From assembly GCF_900104965.1 (NCBI RefSeq), contig NZ_LT629757.1:1736001-1800000 (forward strand): 64,000 bases of DNA, given 5' to 3'. This document shows positions 1 to 10,530 of the stretch, one piece after another. Positions within the stretch are counted from its first letter, which is position 1. Each line of letters starts with the position of its first letter. Under the pieces are notes generated by a model, which was given only the letters and a program-made list of their open reading frames with translations, did no database searches and was not told the origin of the DNA. A program made the position numbers and the translations under genes. Source of the DNA: Nocardioides scoriae. Lineage in GTDB: Bacteria > Actinomycetota > Actinomycetes > Propionibacteriales > Nocardioidaceae.

Positions 1-302
1 GGCAGCGGCAGCTGGACGATGTACGCCGTGCAGGCCGGGTCGTCGTTGAGCCGGCGGACGGCGGCCAGCACCTCGTCCTGGGTCGCCGTGGCCGGGAGGT
101 CCTCGCGGATGGAGGCGATGCCGACCTCGGCGCAGTCCTTGTGCTTGCCGTTGACGTACCACGTCGACCCCGGGTCGTCGCCGACCAGCACGGTGCCGAG
201 CCCGGGGGTGACCCCGCGCTCGCGCAGGGCCGTGACCCGCTCGGCCAGCTCGGCCTTGATCGCCTTGGCCGTCGCCGACCCGTCCAGCTTGGTTGCGCTC
301 AC
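1..302 (-). CDS. folD: FolD, methylenetetrahydrofolate dehydrogenase/cyclohydrolase (N-terminal part)
   Basis: Bifunctional enzyme that oxidises 5,10-methylene-THF and hydrolyses the methenyl product to 10-formyl-THF, the one-carbon donor used by PurN and PurH encoded just upstream. The visible 100 residues carry the family signature: VGDDPGS, then the YVNGKHKDC motif with the expected catalytic Tyr49 and Lys53, and the VQLPLP substrate loop at the window edge. The gene runs off the left end. I chose GTG at 302 because a GAGAGG ribosome site lies nine bases before it; an ATG at 311 is in frame but has no spacing to that site. It starts 13 bases after the purH stop and is very likely cotranscribed with purN-purH. 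Confidence 0.93.
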   Translation of the reverse strand, partial: MSATKLDGSATAKAIKAELAERVTALRERGVTPGLGTVLVGDDPGSTWYVNGKHKDCAEVGIASIREDLPATATQDEVLAAVRRLNDDPACTAYIVQLPL

Positions 303-315
303 GTGCGGCATCCTC

Positions 316-1887
316 TCAGTGGGCGAAGTGGCGGGTGCCGGTGAAGTACATCGTCACGCCGGCAGCCTCGGCCGCCTTGATCGTCAGCTCGTCGCGGACC
401 GAGCCGCCGGGCTGCACGATCGCGGCCACCCCGGCGTCGAGCAGGATCTGCGGGCCGTCCTCGAAGGGGAAGAACGCGTCGGAGGCGGCGACCGAGCCCC
501 GGGCCCGCTCCCCCGCCCGGTCGACGGCCAGCCGGCACGAGTCGACGCGGTTGACCTGGCCCATGCCGATGCCGACCGAGGCGCCGTCCTTGGCCAGCAG
601 GATGGCGTTGGACTTGGCCGCGCGGCAGGCCTTCCACGCGAAGGCGAGGTCGGCGAGCACCTCGGGCGAGGCGGCCTCGCCGGTCGCGAGGGTCCACGAG
701 TCCGGGTCGTCGCCGTCCGCGTCGACGCCGTCGCGCTCCTGCACCAGCAGGCCCCCGGAGATCGGGCGCATCTCGACGCCGCCGCGCTCCAGCGGCTCGG
801 CGACGAGCAGGCGGACGTTCTTCTTGCCCTGGAGGACCTCGACCGCGCCCTCGTCGTACGCCGGGGCCACGACGACCTCGGTGAAGACCTCGGCCACCTG
901 GCGGGCCATCTCGACCGAGACCGGCCGGTTGGTGGCGATGACGCCGCCGAAGGCCGAGACCGGGTCGCACTCGTGGGCCCGGCGGTGGGCCTCGGCGACG
1001 TCGGCTCCCACGGCGATGCCGCACGGGTTGGCGTGCTTGATGATCGCCACGGCCGGCTCGTCGAAGTCGTGGGCCGCGCGGCGGGCCGCGTCGGCGTCGA
1101 CGTAGTTGTTGTAGGACATCTCCTTGCCGTGCAGCTGCTCGGCCTGTGCCAGCCCCGGCGTCAGGTCGTTGCGGTAGAGCGCGGCCGACTGGTGGGGGTT
1201 CTCGCCGTAGCGCAGCACCGCGTCGCGCTCCCAGGTGCCTCCGACCCAGGCCGGGAAGCCGGCGCCGTCGGAGGTGTCGGTCAGCACGCTGCCCATCCAG
1301 CTCGCGACGGCCACGTCGTACGACGCGGTGTGCACGAACGCCTCGGCGGCCAGCCGCTTGCGCTGTTCGTAGGTGAACCCGCCCTCGCCCAGCGCGGCCA
1401 GCACGTCGGCGTAGCGCTCGGGCGAGGTCACGATCGCCACCGAGGGGTGGTTCTTCGCGGCGGCGCGCACCATCGAGGGGCCGCCGATGTCGATCTGCTC
1501 CACGCACTCGTCCTGCGAGGCCCCGGAGGCGACCGTGTCGGTGAAGGGGTAGAGGTTGGAGACCACGAGGTCGAACGGCTCGACGCCGAGGTCCTCGAGC
1601 TGCGCGACGTGGCTCGGCAGCCGGCGGTCGGCCAGGATGCCGGCGTGCACCTTGGGGTGCAGCGTCTTGACGCGGCCGTCGAGGCACTCGGGGAAGCCCG
1701 TCAGGTCCTCCACCCGGGTCACCGGGAGGCCCAGCTCGCCGATCAGCCGCGCCGACCCGCCCGTGGAGACCAGCTCGACGCCGGCGTCGTGCAGGCCGCG
1801 GACCAGCTCCTCCAGCCCGGACTTGTCGTAGACGGAGACGAGCGCCCGTCGGAGGGCGATCCGGTCCTGCTGCGTGCTCTCGGTCAT
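316..1887 (-). CDS. purH: PurH, bifunctional AICAR transformylase/IMP cyclohydrolase
   Basis: Catalyses the last two steps of IMP synthesis: formylation of AICAR with 10-formyl-THF, then ring closure. The 523-residue product has the normal length. The N-terminal MGS-like cyclohydrolase domain (about 10-155) shows [13 protein letters not shown] and [12 protein letters not shown]; the transformylase domain contains the IKHANPCG motif with the catalytic Lys284-His285 pair and ends FAH. The start ATG overlaps the purN stop (ATGA), so translation is coupled. The order purN-purH-folD puts formyl-THF supply next to its two consumers. Confidence 0.98.
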   Translation of the reverse strand: MTESTQQDRIALRRALVSVYDKSGLEELVRGLHDAGVELVSTGGSARLIGELGLPVTRVEDLTGFPECLDGRVKTLHPKVHAGILADRRLPSHVAQLEDLGVEPFDLVVSNLYPFTDTVASGASQDECVEQIDIGGPSMVRAAAKNHPSVAIVTSPERYADVLAALGEGGFTYEQRKRLAAEAFVHTASYDVAVASWMGSVLTDTSDGAGFPAWVGGTWERDAVLRYGENPHQSAALYRNDLTPGLAQAEQLHGKEMSYNNYVDADAARRAAHDFDEPAVAIIKHANPCGIAVGADVAEAHRRAHECDPVSAFGGVIATNRPVSVEMARQVAEVFTEVVVAPAYDEGAVEVLQGKKNVRLLVAEPLERGGVEMRPISGGLLVQERDGVDADGDDPDSWTLATGEAASPEVLADLAFAWKACRAAKSNAILLAKDGASVGIGMGQVNRVDSCRLAVDRAGERARGSVAASDAFFPFEDGPQILLDAGVAAIVQPGGSVRDELTIKAAEAAGVTMYFTGTRHFAH

Positions 1888-2498
1888 GCGCCGATCCGCA
1901 CCTTCCTGTCGGTGATGGTGAAGCCCTGGCGGGCCAGGCGGCCCACGCTGTCGACGAGCATCCGGCGCTCGGCGACCTTGATCCGCTCGTGGAGCGAGGC
2001 GACGTCGTCGTCGTCCTCCACGGGCACCACCGTCTGGGCGACGATGGGCCCGGTGTCGACCCCGGCGTCGACGACGAACAACGTCGCGCCGGTGACCTTG
2101 ACGCCGTAGGCCAGCGCGTCGGCGGGGCCGGTCGTGCCGGGGAACGACGGGCACAGCGCCGGGTGGGTGTTGACCACCCGGCCGGCGAAGCGCTCGAGGA
2201 AGGCCGGGCCGACGAGCTTCATGAAGCCGGCGAGCACCACGAGGTCCGGCTGGTGCTCGGCCACGAGGTCGGCCAGCGAGGCGTCCCAGTCGGCGCGCGA
2301 GGGCCGGTCGGCGAGGCGGTGCACGAAGGTCGCGACGCCGGCGCGCTCGGCGCGGGCCAGGCCCTCGGTGCCGTCGCGGTCGGCGCCGACGGCGACCACG
2401 GTGGCGCCGTACGCCGGGTCGGCGGTCGCGTCGAGCAGGGCCTGGAGGTTGGTGCCGCCGCCGGAGACGAGCACGACGAGACGACGGGCAGCAGGCAC
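1884..2498 (-). CDS. purN: PurN, phosphoribosylglycinamide formyltransferase
   Basis: Formyl-THF-dependent GAR transformylase of purine synthesis, 204 residues with a GTG start. It shows the phosphate loop SGGGTNLQ (12-19), the catalytic Asn110 and His112 within [12 protein letters not shown] and Asp148 in DAGVDTGP, each offset by four from the E. coli numbering (N106, H108, D144). The stop overlaps the purH start by four bases and the GTG lies nine bases after the perM-like gene, so perM-purN-purH-folD looks like one transcription unit. Confidence 0.97.
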   Translation of the reverse strand: MPAARRLVVLVSGGGTNLQALLDATADPAYGATVVAVGADRDGTEGLARAERAGVATFVHRLADRPSRADWDASLADLVAEHQPDLVVLAGFMKLVGPAFLERFAGRVVNTHPALCPSFPGTTGPADALAYGVKVTGATLFVVDAGVDTGPIVAQTVVPVEDDDDVASLHERIKVAERRMLVDSVGRLARQGFTITDRKVRIGA

Positions 2499-2507
2499 CG
2501 GGACAGG

Positions 2508-3770
2508 TTAACGGCGGCGCTGCCACCAGGCGACGCCGAGCCCGGCCACGAGACCGGCGAGCGCCATCGAGGCCACGGCGGCGGCACCCACGGCCATCAC
2601 CGAGGCACCGACGTCGGCCATCCGGCCGGTGCCGAGGGGGCCGCCCGCCAGGCCCACGAGCGCGGTGAGCAGCAGCGCGCCGAGCAGGCCGCTGCCGAAG
2701 CCGCGCAGGGCGGCGGAGTCCCAGGCGCTGACGGCGTACGCCCGCTGCGCGCGGCCCGCGCCCCACGCGGCGGCCAGCACGGGCACGGCCAGGAGGGCCA
2801 TCGTCCAGGCGGGCGTCGGGCCGGCGGCGGGCAGCCCGGCGAGCAGCGGGAACGCCGGCACCGGACCGAGGGTCACCACGCCCGGGGAGACGATGGTGCC
2901 GGTGCCGACCGCGAAGCCGGGACCGACCAGGTAGGCGGCGGCCAGCAGCACCGCGTTGGGGAGCAGCAGCAGCGTGGCCACGCCGTACGCCAGGTAGTCG
3001 CCGGTGCCCAGCCGCAGCCCCGAGAGCACCGCGACCGCCTCGTTGAGGCCCAGCACGACCATCACCAGCGTGAGTGCGGCCGCGGCGGCCAGGACGCCCG
3101 CGCAGCTCGCCGCCGCGCCGTGGGCGACCGCGCGCACCCAGCCGGGGACGCGGTCCAGCCACGCCTGCAGCCGGCCGCTGCCCCGGGCCAGGCCGAGGGT
3201 GCCGGCGAGCCCGGAGAGCACGAGCGAGCCGAGGATGGCGCGCCCCAGGCCAGGGGTGACGGCCTCGTTGCCGGCCAGCACGCAGACCACCACGGTGGCG
3301 ACCAGGTAGAGCCCGGTCAGCACGGTCGCCGCCTGCAGCACCGTGCGGTCGTCGCGGGTGGGGCGGGCCGTGGTGGCGGCGCGGCGCGCCAGCCGGTGCA
3401 GCAGCCACGCCAGCGCGACGGGGAGCGCGAGCGGCACGATCCCGAAGGGGGCACCGCCGATGGACAGGCGGGCGCCGTGGCCCAGCAGCCAGACGTCGGC
3501 GCCGACCCGCAGGGCGTCGGTGGTGGAGCCGTGGGCGCCGGCGTCCGCGGCGAACCAGCCCACCAGCGCGACCACCATGCACGCACCCAGCCCGGCGCCG
3601 ACGGCACCGAGCGCGGCCAGCGCGGCCGCACCGCTGAGGGTGCGCTCCTCGCCGGTGCCGCGCAGGCCCGTCCACGCCGCGGTCGCCAGCGTGCGCAGCC
3701 GCCCGTGGCGGGACCGGCCCCCGCGGTCGGCGGGGTCCACGTGGGGCGGGCGGCTCAGCAGGTCGGTCAT
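2508..3770 (-). CDS. DUF6350/PerM-like polytopic membrane protein
   Basis: A 420-residue integral membrane protein with about nine to ten hydrophobic segments separated by short Arg-rich loops, and a soluble N-terminus of about 40 residues. It belongs to the actinobacterial DUF6350 group. In Mycobacterium tuberculosis the protein at the equivalent position, PerM (Rv0955), lies between sucCD and purNH and stabilises the divisome under stress; the same synteny here suggests orthology, which is inference. ATG 3770 is preceded by CAGGAT with a seven-base spacer and no Shine-Dalgarno, so the mRNA may be leaderless; an in-frame ATG at 3779 overlaps that hexamer and is less likely. The intergenic region is shared with the divergent sensor-domain gene. 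Confidence 0.82.
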   Translation of the reverse strand: MTDLLSRPPHVDPADRGGRSRHGRLRTLATAAWTGLRGTGEERTLSGAAALAALGAVGAGLGACMVVALVGWFAADAGAHGSTTDALRVGADVWLLGHGARLSIGGAPFGIVPLALPVALAWLLHRLARRAATTARPTRDDRTVLQAATVLTGLYLVATVVVCVLAGNEAVTPGLGRAILGSLVLSGLAGTLGLARGSGRLQAWLDRVPGWVRAVAHGAAASCAGVLAAAAALTLVMVVLGLNEAVAVLSGLRLGTGDYLAYGVATLLLLPNAVLLAAAYLVGPGFAVGTGTIVSPGVVTLGPVPAFPLLAGLPAAGPTPAWTMALLAVPVLAAAWGAGRAQRAYAVSAWDSAALRGFGSGLLGALLLTALVGLAGGPLGTGRMADVGASVMAVGAAAVASMALAGLVAGLGVAWWQRRR

Positions 3771-3834
3771 CGCCACCATCCTGAACCCAGGAGGCCGGGC
3801 ACCCGGGGCCGCCACGCGGGTAACCTCGGGCCTC

Positions 3835-5178
3835 GTGCCCCCCGCCCCCGTCGACGACCCCGCCCCCGCCCGCCGGCGCCGGGGCGTCCTGCGGTGGACC
3901 GTGGCCGGCGTGGTGGTGCTGGCCGTGGCGCTGGTCGCCGGCCTGCTGGTGCTGCGTCCCGGTGGTCTCGGCGGCCTGGGCGGCACCGGCGAGGAGACCG
4001 ACGCCGCCGACCCCGGCGAGCCCGCGCGGCCGGTCACGCAGGCGATGCTGCTGGGCGTCAGCGACGTCACCCGCCTGGCCCCCCGGGTGCGCTGGAGGGA
4101 GACCTCCACGACCGACAACACCGGCGGCGACGGCATCAACACGGTGTGCCAGACCAGCCGGTTCGCCGACCCCGACGGCGAGGGCACCCTGGTGCGGGCC
4201 TTCGCGGCCGACCGCGCCCCCGGCGAGCCGACCCGCCAGACCCTGCTGCAGACGGTGGAGATCTCGCAGGACGCCCGCGCGGCGGCCGCGGCGTACGACA
4301 CGACGCTGGAGTGGTTCGCCGGGTGCCAGGAGGCGCGGCTCCAGCTCCTGGGCTCCTACCGGGTCAGCGGGCTGGGCCAGCGGGCGCAGCTGCTGCGGCT
4401 GCGGGTGCCGACGCCCGACGACACCCGGCGCACCTACGTCGTGGGGCTGGCGCGCAGCGGGTCGCTGACGGTCTCGACCGTGGCGGAGACCACCGACGGC
4501 CCGCCCGTGGGCGTCCCCGAGGCCGTCGCGACGCTCACCACGGCGGTGCGCAACCTGTGCCGCGCCGACGCCTCGGGCCCCTGTCCCACCGAGGTGCGCA
4601 CCGCCCCGGTGCTGCCGCCGCCCTCCGGCGAGACGCCCGGCACCCTGGCCGCCGCCGACCTGCCCGCCGTCGGGCGCGTCGACAAGCCGTGGGTCGGCAC
4701 CCGCCCCGTGCCCGCGCGGCCCAACAACGCCGCCACCACCTGCGACGAGAGCAACTTCGTGGCGGCCGGCGCCGGATCGGCCCGGAGCCGGACCTACCTG
4801 ATCCCGCAGGCCGACCTCCCGCGACGGTTCGGGGTGACCCAGACCTGGGGGCGCTTCCCCAGCGAGAAGGCGGCCCGGGCGTTCGTCGCCCGGATCACCC
4901 GCCAGATGGCCGGCTGCGAGGACGACGACCTCTCGGCCCAGGTCAGCCAGGCCGTGGGCCGGCCCGACGGCTTCCGCGGCTCGTCGTACGCCCTGTGGCG
5001 GCTGGACAGCGAGATCCGCAAGGGCGTGGAGGTCGGCTACTGGATGGGCGTGGCCCGCGTGGGCCGCTACGTCACCCAGGTGCTGCTCACCCCGGTCGCC
5101 GGGGCCGACGTCGACGCCGACGTCTTCGAGGGCCTGGTCGCCCGCGCCCGCGACCGGCTCTTCGAGCTCCAGGGCTGA
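3835..5178 (+). CDS. Membrane-anchored protein with two tandem PknH-like extracellular sensor domains
   Basis: 447 residues: a short basic cytoplasmic N-terminus ([10 protein letters not shown]), one transmembrane helix at about 20-42, and a large extracellular part. The extracellular part looks like two related copies of the Cys-containing PknH-type sensor fold. Copy one has VCQTSRF and WFAGCQEA plus a further Cys pair near [11 protein letters not shown]; copy two has TTCDESNF and QMAGCEDD. No kinase domain is present, so it is a stand-alone sensor or ligand-binding protein. The GTG start follows TAACCT by eight bases with no ribosome site, suggesting a leaderless transcript. It sits between the perM-like gene (divergent) and sucD (convergent). 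Function unknown. Confidence 0.8.
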   Translation: MPPAPVDDPAPARRRRGVLRWTVAGVVVLAVALVAGLLVLRPGGLGGLGGTGEETDAADPGEPARPVTQAMLLGVSDVTRLAPRVRWRETSTTDNTGGDGINTVCQTSRFADPDGEGTLVRAFAADRAPGEPTRQTLLQTVEISQDARAAAAAYDTTLEWFAGCQEARLQLLGSYRVSGLGQRAQLLRLRVPTPDDTRRTYVVGLARSGSLTVSTVAETTDGPPVGVPEAVATLTTAVRNLCRADASGPCPTEVRTAPVLPPPSGETPGTLAAADLPAVGRVDKPWVGTRPVPARPNNAATTCDESNFVAAGAGSARSRTYLIPQADLPRRFGVTQTWGRFPSEKAARAFVARITRQMAGCEDDDLSAQVSQAVGRPDGFRGSSYALWRLDSEIRKGVEVGYWMGVARVGRYVTQVLLTPVAGADVDADVFEGLVARARDRLFELQG

Positions 5179-5207
5179 GTCCCGCGCCGCCCGGGCCGGG
5201 ACGCAGC

Positions 5208-5292
5208 AGTCCCCGGGTCCCCGGCGCTCCGCGGTTCTCCCCGGGCTTCGCCGTCCGGGGAGGGACCGTGGATCACCGGTGACCCGGGGACT
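5208..5292. terminator. Nested hairpin terminator between convergent genes
   Basis: A perfect 12-base inverted repeat (AGTCCCCGGGTC at 5208-5219 against 5281-5292) encloses a second hairpin, CTCCCCGG (5237-5244) with its complement at 5255-5262 and a ten-base loop. It lies between the sensor-domain gene and sucD, which converge, and could stop transcription from both sides. No T-run follows, as is usual in high-GC actinobacteria. Confidence 0.75.
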
Positions 5293-5307
5293 CCGTCGAG
5301 CGTGGGG

Positions 5308-6204
5308 TCAGAGACCCTGCAGGATCTCCCGCATCAGGGCGGCGGTCTCGGACGGCGTCTTGCCGACCTTGACGCCGGCGGCCTCGAGGGCCTCCTTCTT
5401 GCCCTGGGCGGTGCCCGCACCGTCGGAGACGATGGCGCCGGCGTGACCCATGGTCTTGCCCTCGGGGGCGGTGAAGCCGGCGACGTAGCCCACGACCGGC
5501 TTGGTCACGTGCTCCTTGATGTACGCCGCGGCCTTCTCCTCCGCGTCGCCACCGATCTCGCCGATCATCACGATCGCCTTGGTGTCGGGGTCGTTCTCGA
5601 ACGCCTCGAGGGCGTCGATGTGCGTGGTCCCGATGATCGGGTCGCCGCCGATGCCGATGGCGGTCGAGAAGCCGAAGTCCTTGAGCTCGAACATCATCTG
5701 GTAGGTCAGCGTGCCGGACTTGGAGACCAGGCCGACCGGGCCGGAGCCCGAGATCGTCGCCGGCGTGATGCCGGCGAGGGCCTCGCCCGGCGTGATGATG
5801 CCGGGGCAGTTGGGACCGATGATCCGGGTCGCCTTGCCCTGCGCGTAGGCCCAGAACTCCGCGGAGTCCTGAACCGGCACGCCCTCGGTGATGATGACCA
5901 GCAGGCCGATCTCGGCGTCGATGGCCTCGATGACGGCGTCCTTGGTGAAGGCCGGGGGCACGAAGGCGACCGACACGTCGGCGCCGGTCTCCTTGATCGC
6001 CTCGGCGACCGAGCCGAACACCGGCAGCTCGACGTCGTTGCCGTCGGGGTCCTGGTGGGTGACGGTCGTGCCGGCCTTGCGGGCGTTGACGCCGCCCACG
6101 ATGTTGGTGCCGGCCTTGAGCATCAGGCGGGTGTGCTTGGTGCCCTCACCGCCGGTGATGCCCTGGACGATGACCTTGGAATCCTTGTTCAGAAAAATAG
6201 ACAC
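5308..6204 (-). CDS. sucD: SucD, succinyl-CoA ligase alpha subunit
   Basis: Alpha subunit of succinyl-CoA synthetase, which converts succinyl-CoA to succinate with NTP formation in the TCA cycle. 298 residues, full length. The N-terminal CoA-binding domain shows [12 protein letters not shown]; the C-terminal ligase domain carries the phosphorylated His254 in [10 protein letters not shown]. The start lies seven bases after the sucC stop, so the subunits are cotranscribed and made together. Confidence 0.98.
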   Translation of the reverse strand: MSIFLNKDSKVIVQGITGGEGTKHTRLMLKAGTNIVGGVNARKAGTTVTHQDPDGNDVELPVFGSVAEAIKETGADVSVAFVPPAFTKDAVIEAIDAEIGLLVIITEGVPVQDSAEFWAYAQGKATRIIGPNCPGIITPGEALAGITPATISGSGPVGLVSKSGTLTYQMMFELKDFGFSTAIGIGGDPIIGTTHIDALEAFENDPDTKAIVMIGEIGGDAEEKAAAYIKEHVTKPVVGYVAGFTAPEGKTMGHAGAIVSDGAGTAQGKKEALEAAGVKVGKTPSETAALMREILQGL

Positions 6205-6211
6205 AGTCTCG

Positions 6212-7384
6212 TCAGCCCTTCGCTGCGTTCGCGAGCTCGGCGGCCTTGTCGGCCGCGCCGTCCATGGTCGCCTCGAGGGTGACCAGCGGGTGGTTCGCCT
6301 CCTGCAGGATGCGGCGGCCCTCCTCCACGTTGTTGCCGTCGAGACGCACGACGAGCGGCTTGGTCGCGTCGTCGCCGAGGATCTCCAGCGCGCCGACGAT
6401 GCCGTTGGCCACCGCGTCGCACGAGGTGATGCCGCCGAAGACGTTGACGAAGACGCTGTTGACCTGCGCGTCGCCGAGGATGACGTCGAGACCGTCGGCC
6501 ATCACCTGGGCGGACGCGCCGCCACCGATGTCGAGGAAGTTGGCGGGCTTGACCCCGCCGTGCGCCTCGCCGGCGTAGGCGACCACGTCGAGCGTGGACA
6601 TGACCAGCCCGGCGCCGTTGCCGATGATGCCGACCTCGCCGTCGAGCTTGACGTAGTTGAGGCCCTTCTCCTTGGCCTTGGCCTCGAGCGGGTCGGCCGC
6701 GGCCTTGTCCTCGAACGCGGCGTGGTCGGCCTGGCGGAACTCGGCGTTCTCGTCGAGCGAGACCTTGCCGTCGAGGGCCTCGAGCCGGTCGCCCTCGAGG
6801 CGGGCCAGCGGGTTGACCTCGACCAGGGTCGCGTCCTCCTCGGTGAAGACCGTCCACAGGCCCTGGACCATGGCGATCGCCTGGTCGCGCAGCTCGGCGG
6901 GGAAGCCGACCTCGTCGACGATCGCGGTCGCCTTGGCCTCGTCGACACCGGTGCCGGCGTCGACGGGGATCTGCTTGACCGCGTCGGGGTTGGTCCTCGC
7001 GACCTCCTCGATCTCGACACCGCCCTCGACCGAGGCGATGCACAGGTAGGAGCGGTTGGACCGGTCCAGCAGGAAGGAGAAGTAGTACTCCTCCACCGGC
7101 GGCGTGGCCGGCGTGACCAGGACGCGGTTGACCGGCAGGTCCTTGATGGTGAGGGCGAGGATGTCCGTCGCGTGCCCGAAGGCCTCGTCGGGGGTCTTCG
7201 CGAGCTTGACGCCGCCGGCCTTGCCGCGACCGCCGGCCTTGACCTGCGCCTTGATCACGGTGACGCCGCCGATCGCCTCGGCGGCGGCCCTGGCCTCCTC
7301 GGGGGTCTGCACGACGGTGCCGAGCGTCGTCGACACCCCATGCTTGGCGAAGAGCTCCTTCGCTTGGTACTCCATCAGGTCCAC
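6212..7384 (-). CDS. sucC: SucC, succinyl-CoA ligase beta subunit
   Basis: ADP-forming beta subunit of succinyl-CoA synthetase, 390 residues. It begins [16 protein letters not shown], followed by an ATP-grasp domain ([16 protein letters not shown] near 45-60) and a C-terminal CoA-ligase domain with GIVGALEI and LVVRLDGNN. The GTG at 7384 is preferred to ATG 7375 because an AAGGAG site lies ten bases before it and the residues gained match the usual family N-terminus. It pairs with sucD immediately downstream. Confidence 0.98.
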   Translation of the reverse strand: MDLMEYQAKELFAKHGVSTTLGTVVQTPEEARAAAEAIGGVTVIKAQVKAGGRGKAGGVKLAKTPDEAFGHATDILALTIKDLPVNRVLVTPATPPVEEYYFSFLLDRSNRSYLCIASVEGGVEIEEVARTNPDAVKQIPVDAGTGVDEAKATAIVDEVGFPAELRDQAIAMVQGLWTVFTEEDATLVEVNPLARLEGDRLEALDGKVSLDENAEFRQADHAAFEDKAAADPLEAKAKEKGLNYVKLDGEVGIIGNGAGLVMSTLDVVAYAGEAHGGVKPANFLDIGGGASAQVMADGLDVILGDAQVNSVFVNVFGGITSCDAVANGIVGALEILGDDATKPLVVRLDGNNVEEGRRILQEANHPLVTLEATMDGAADKAAELANAAKG

Positions 7385-7507
7385 GGGTCGACCGCTCCTT
7401 CGATGTTCGTCGGGTGTGGCGGTGCAGGCCGTCCCGGGCGGGCGCAGCCCACCGCCTCGAGCGACCTTAGACCGATTCGGCCGCGGGCGGCACCGTAGGG
7501 TGCGCTC

Positions 7508-8404
7508 GTGGAGCCGACCGAGACCGAGGTCACATCGACCGGGGCGGGCGTCGCCTCACCGTCCGTCACCCTGCAGGTCAGCGAGCGCGGCGAGCGCTCC
7601 GCGGAGGTCCACGCGCTGCTGCTGCACGGGTATCCCGACGACCGCCGGATGTGGGACCCGGTGCTCGCCCGGCTGCCCGAGGACTGGCACGTCGTCACCC
7701 CGGACAACCGGGGCGCGGGCGGGTCGGCGCGGCCCGCCGGCAGCGCGGCGTACGTCCTGGAGGAGCTGGTCGAGGACGTCGTCGCCGTCCTCGAGGCCAC
7801 CGTGCCGGACGGCCGCCCCGTGCACCTCGTGGGCCACGACTGGGGCTCGGTCATCGGCTGGGAGGTGGTCGCCGCGGCCACCTGGAACCCCCGGCTCGCG
7901 GGCCGGCTGGCGTCGTTCACCTCCGTCAGCGGCCCCTCGCTGGACCACGTCCACACCCGGCTGCAGACCTGGGCGGGCCGCCGGGCCCTGCTCCCCCAGC
8001 TGCTGCACAGCTGGTACGTCTACCTGTTCTGCGTGCCGCGCCTGCCCGAGCTGCTCTGGGCCCGGCTCCAGGGCGTGGTGCGGCGCCTGCTCGAGCGTCG
8101 CGACCCCACCCTGGCGCTGCTCGACCGCGGACCCGGGCTGCTGGCCAACGCGCTGCCCGGGCTCGGTCTCTACCGCGCCAACCTGCGCCGCACCCCGGCC
8201 CGGTGGCGCACCTCGGTGCCGGTGCAGCTGGTGGTGGCGCGCGACGACTTCTTCGTGCGCCCCGAGAGCCTGGTCGGGCTCGAGGCGCGCTGCCGCGACC
8301 TGACCCGCGTCGAGGTCGCGACCGGCCACTGGGTGCCCCGCAGCGAGCCCGAGCGGCTGGCCGCCCTGGTGACCGACTTCGCGCGCCGCCACACCGCCGG
8401 CTGA
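7508..8404 (+). CDS. Alpha/beta hydrolase (epoxide hydrolase/haloalkane dehalogenase-like)
   Basis: 298-residue soluble alpha/beta hydrolase. HGYPDD at 40-45 supplies the oxyanion HG motif and GHDWGS puts the predicted nucleophile at Asp111 instead of Ser, as in epoxide hydrolases and haloalkane dehalogenases; the catalytic His is in TGHWVP near the C-terminus. A cap region of about 80 residues lies between. The substrate cannot be read from sequence. The GTG start follows TAGGGT by six bases, so the transcript is probably leaderless. Divergent from sucC. Confidence 0.85.
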   Translation: MEPTETEVTSTGAGVASPSVTLQVSERGERSAEVHALLLHGYPDDRRMWDPVLARLPEDWHVVTPDNRGAGGSARPAGSAAYVLEELVEDVVAVLEATVPDGRPVHLVGHDWGSVIGWEVVAAATWNPRLAGRLASFTSVSGPSLDHVHTRLQTWAGRRALLPQLLHSWYVYLFCVPRLPELLWARLQGVVRRLLERRDPTLALLDRGPGLLANALPGLGLYRANLRRTPARWRTSVPVQLVVARDDFFVRPESLVGLEARCRDLTRVEVATGHWVPRSEPERLAALVTDFARRHTAG

Positions 8405-8457
8405 GACGATCCGTCGGAGTTCCGCCACACCGGCGCCCGCGGTCCTACGGTCGGCGG

Positions 8458-10320
8458 ATGCGCCCTCACCGCGCGGTCCGCACCACCGCGGCCGTCCCCG
8501 CCCTCGCCCTGGCCTCGGCCCTGCTCCTGTCGCTGGCCGCCCCGGTCCCGGCCGGTGCCGCACCCGCCGCGGCCGTTCCCGCGGCCGGTCCGGTCGTGCG
8601 GGCCGACAGCACGCCCGGCTACAGCGTCCGGCCCCTCACGGTGCGCGTGGAGGTGGGGCCGCGCGGTGACCAGCCGTGCACGGTCGACGCCGACCTCTAC
8701 CTGCCCGACGGCGCCAGCGCGCGCCGCAAGGTCCCGGCCATCCTCACCACCAACGGCTTCGGCGGCGACAAGGCCGACGACAACCAGAGCGCGGTCGGAC
8801 GCGGCTTCGCGCGGGCGGGGTACGCCGTGCTCAGCTACTCCGGCCTCGGGTTCGGCAGGACGACCTGCCAGATCACCCTCGACGACCCGCAGTGGGACGG
8901 GAAGGCCGGCAAGCAGCTGGTCGACGTGCTGGCCGGCACCCGGGCCTGGACCTCGCCCGGCAGCACGACGAGGCGCTACCTGCGGATGATCGCGCAGGAA
9001 CGTCGTGGCGACCCGCGGGTCGGGATGGTCGGCGGCTCCTACGGCGGCCAGATCCAGTACGCCGTCGCGCAGCAGGACCCCCGGGTCGACGCCCTCATCC
9101 CGATCATCACCTGGAACGACCTCAACTACTCCCTGGCCCCGGGTCGGGTCGCCAAGCGCCAGTGGGTGGACCTCTTCTTCGGGGCCGGCATCTCCAGCGG
9201 CGCCCAGAACGCCACCGCCGACCCGGCCACCATCGCCGACGGCTGCCCCAACTTCACCGACCAGGCCTGCGTCGGGGTCACCAGCCTCAACGCGCTCGGG
9301 TACGCCGACCCCGGCACCGTCGCGCTGGCCCGCCACGCCTCGGTCGCGAGCTACGTCGCCAAGGTGAAGGTGCCGACCCTGGTGGTCCAGGGCCAGAAGG
9401 ACACGCTGTTCAACCTCAACGAGGCCGTGGCCACCTACCGCGCCCTCCAGCGCCAGGGCACCCCGACCAAGCTGGTCTTCCAGTCGTGGGGCCACTCGGG
9501 CTCCACCCCGGCCCCCGGCGAGCTCGACTTCGGCGCCGGCTCGCTGCGCGACTCCTACCTCGGCCGGCGCTTCCTGAACTGGATGGACCACCACGTCCGC
9601 GGCACCACGGCGCCCACCGGTCCGGAGTTCTCGTGGTTCCGCGACTGGGTCCGCTACGACACCAGCCCCGGCGCCGCCGGTCGGGCGGTCGCCCGGGCCT
9701 ACGCGACCTCGTCCCGGCTCCGCTGGGACCCCACCTCGACGCTCTACCTCTCCGCCGACGGCACCGCGCAGCCCTCGAGGGTCGGCGTCGTCGCGGGCGG
9801 CCAGGCCTACGCCAACGCGGGGCCCGCACCCACCTCCTACTCCGAGACCTCCGGCCTGGAGGGCAACCAGGTCGACCTGCCGCCCACCGACGCACCGGGC
9901 ACGGCCACCTTCTTCACCACCGCCCCCCTGGACCGCGCGGCCGACCTGGTCGGGTCGCCCTCGGTCCGGCTGCGCCTCGACGCGCCCGCCGCCCGGCTCA
10001 CCCAGGCCGGTGGACCCTCGGGGCAGCTCGTGCTGTTCGCCAAGCTGTACGACGTGGCGCCCGACGGCTCGAAGGTGCTGAAGAACCGGCTGGTCGCCCC
10101 GCTGCGGGTCGCCGACGTCACCCGGCCGGTCACCCTGCGGCTGCCGGGGATCGTGCACCGCTTCGCTGCCGGGCACCGGGTGCAGCTGGCGGTGGCCGCG
10201 AGCGACGCGGCGTACGCCGGCAACGCGGCGCCGCAGGCGGTGCGCGTGCTCACCTCTCCGGGCGATCCGAGCACCCTCGGGCTGCCGCTGACCACCCGCC
10301 TGGAGCTGCGCCAGCCCTGA
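8458..10320 (+). CDS. Secreted X-Pro dipeptidyl-peptidase/CocE-like alpha/beta hydrolase
   Basis: 620-residue exported serine hydrolase. A signal peptide (about 1-35, ending AGAAPA) precedes a peptidase S15-type catalytic domain with Ser194 in GGSYGG, Asp315 in QGQKDTLF and His346 in SWGHSG. The C-terminal 180 residues look like the jelly-roll domain of the X-Pro dipeptidyl-peptidase family (PLDRAADLVGSPSVRLRL, FAAGHRVQLAVAASD). It likely cleaves peptides or esters outside the cell. ATG 8458 follows TACGGT by six bases, a leaderless signature. It stands alone downstream of another hydrolase. Confidence 0.85.
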   Translation: MRPHRAVRTTAAVPALALASALLLSLAAPVPAGAAPAAAVPAAGPVVRADSTPGYSVRPLTVRVEVGPRGDQPCTVDADLYLPDGASARRKVPAILTTNGFGGDKADDNQSAVGRGFARAGYAVLSYSGLGFGRTTCQITLDDPQWDGKAGKQLVDVLAGTRAWTSPGSTTRRYLRMIAQERRGDPRVGMVGGSYGGQIQYAVAQQDPRVDALIPIITWNDLNYSLAPGRVAKRQWVDLFFGAGISSGAQNATADPATIADGCPNFTDQACVGVTSLNALGYADPGTVALARHASVASYVAKVKVPTLVVQGQKDTLFNLNEAVATYRALQRQGTPTKLVFQSWGHSGSTPAPGELDFGAGSLRDSYLGRRFLNWMDHHVRGTTAPTGPEFSWFRDWVRYDTSPGAAGRAVARAYATSSRLRWDPTSTLYLSADGTAQPSRVGVVAGGQAYANAGPAPTSYSETSGLEGNQVDLPPTDAPGTATFFTTAPLDRAADLVGSPSVRLRLDAPAARLTQAGGPSGQLVLFAKLYDVAPDGSKVLKNRLVAPLRVADVTRPVTLRLPGIVHRFAAGHRVQLAVAASDAAYAGNAAPQAVRVLTSPGDPSTLGLPLTTRLELRQP

Positions 10321-10422
10321 GCGGGGCGTGAGGAGGACCACACCCGTGGGGCCGTTTCCCGGCGGCCGGACGACCGTTGGGTCCACCATCGGCGTTATCA
10401 CGATTTGGTCTCGGACGCGGCC

Positions 10423-10530
10423 TTGGTTAGCGTGGCGGGTCGTTCGACCTTCACGGAGCCGGGGTCCGTACCCAGTTCGTGGTCGCACACGCACCGATCT
10501 CCATCCATCTCACCGAGGGACTTCCGACAC
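10423..10530 (+). promoter_or_regulatory. Promoter and leader of the M23 peptidase gene
   Basis: A -10-like TAGCGT (10428-10433) within GGTTAGCGTGGCG lies about 100 bases before the ATG, leaving an untranslated leader that ends in GAGGGA, a good ribosome site. GTTATCACGATTTGG sits just upstream and could bind an activator. A very similar motif, GGTTAGGGTGGCG, precedes the Rpf-like gene at about 27.65 kb. I see no recognisable riboswitch core in this leader. Confidence 0.45.

Noticed and set aside
3835-5178. Serine/threonine kinase of the PknH type
   Set aside because: Only the extracellular sensor-like part is present; the cytoplasmic side is about 20 residues with no kinase motifs.
10434-10530. 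Possible c-di-AMP riboswitch before the M23 peptidase gene
   Set aside because: The leader lacks the GACAGCTAACC block and the GGGGAACCCA block that are clear at 27.7 kb, and it is too short for a full element.
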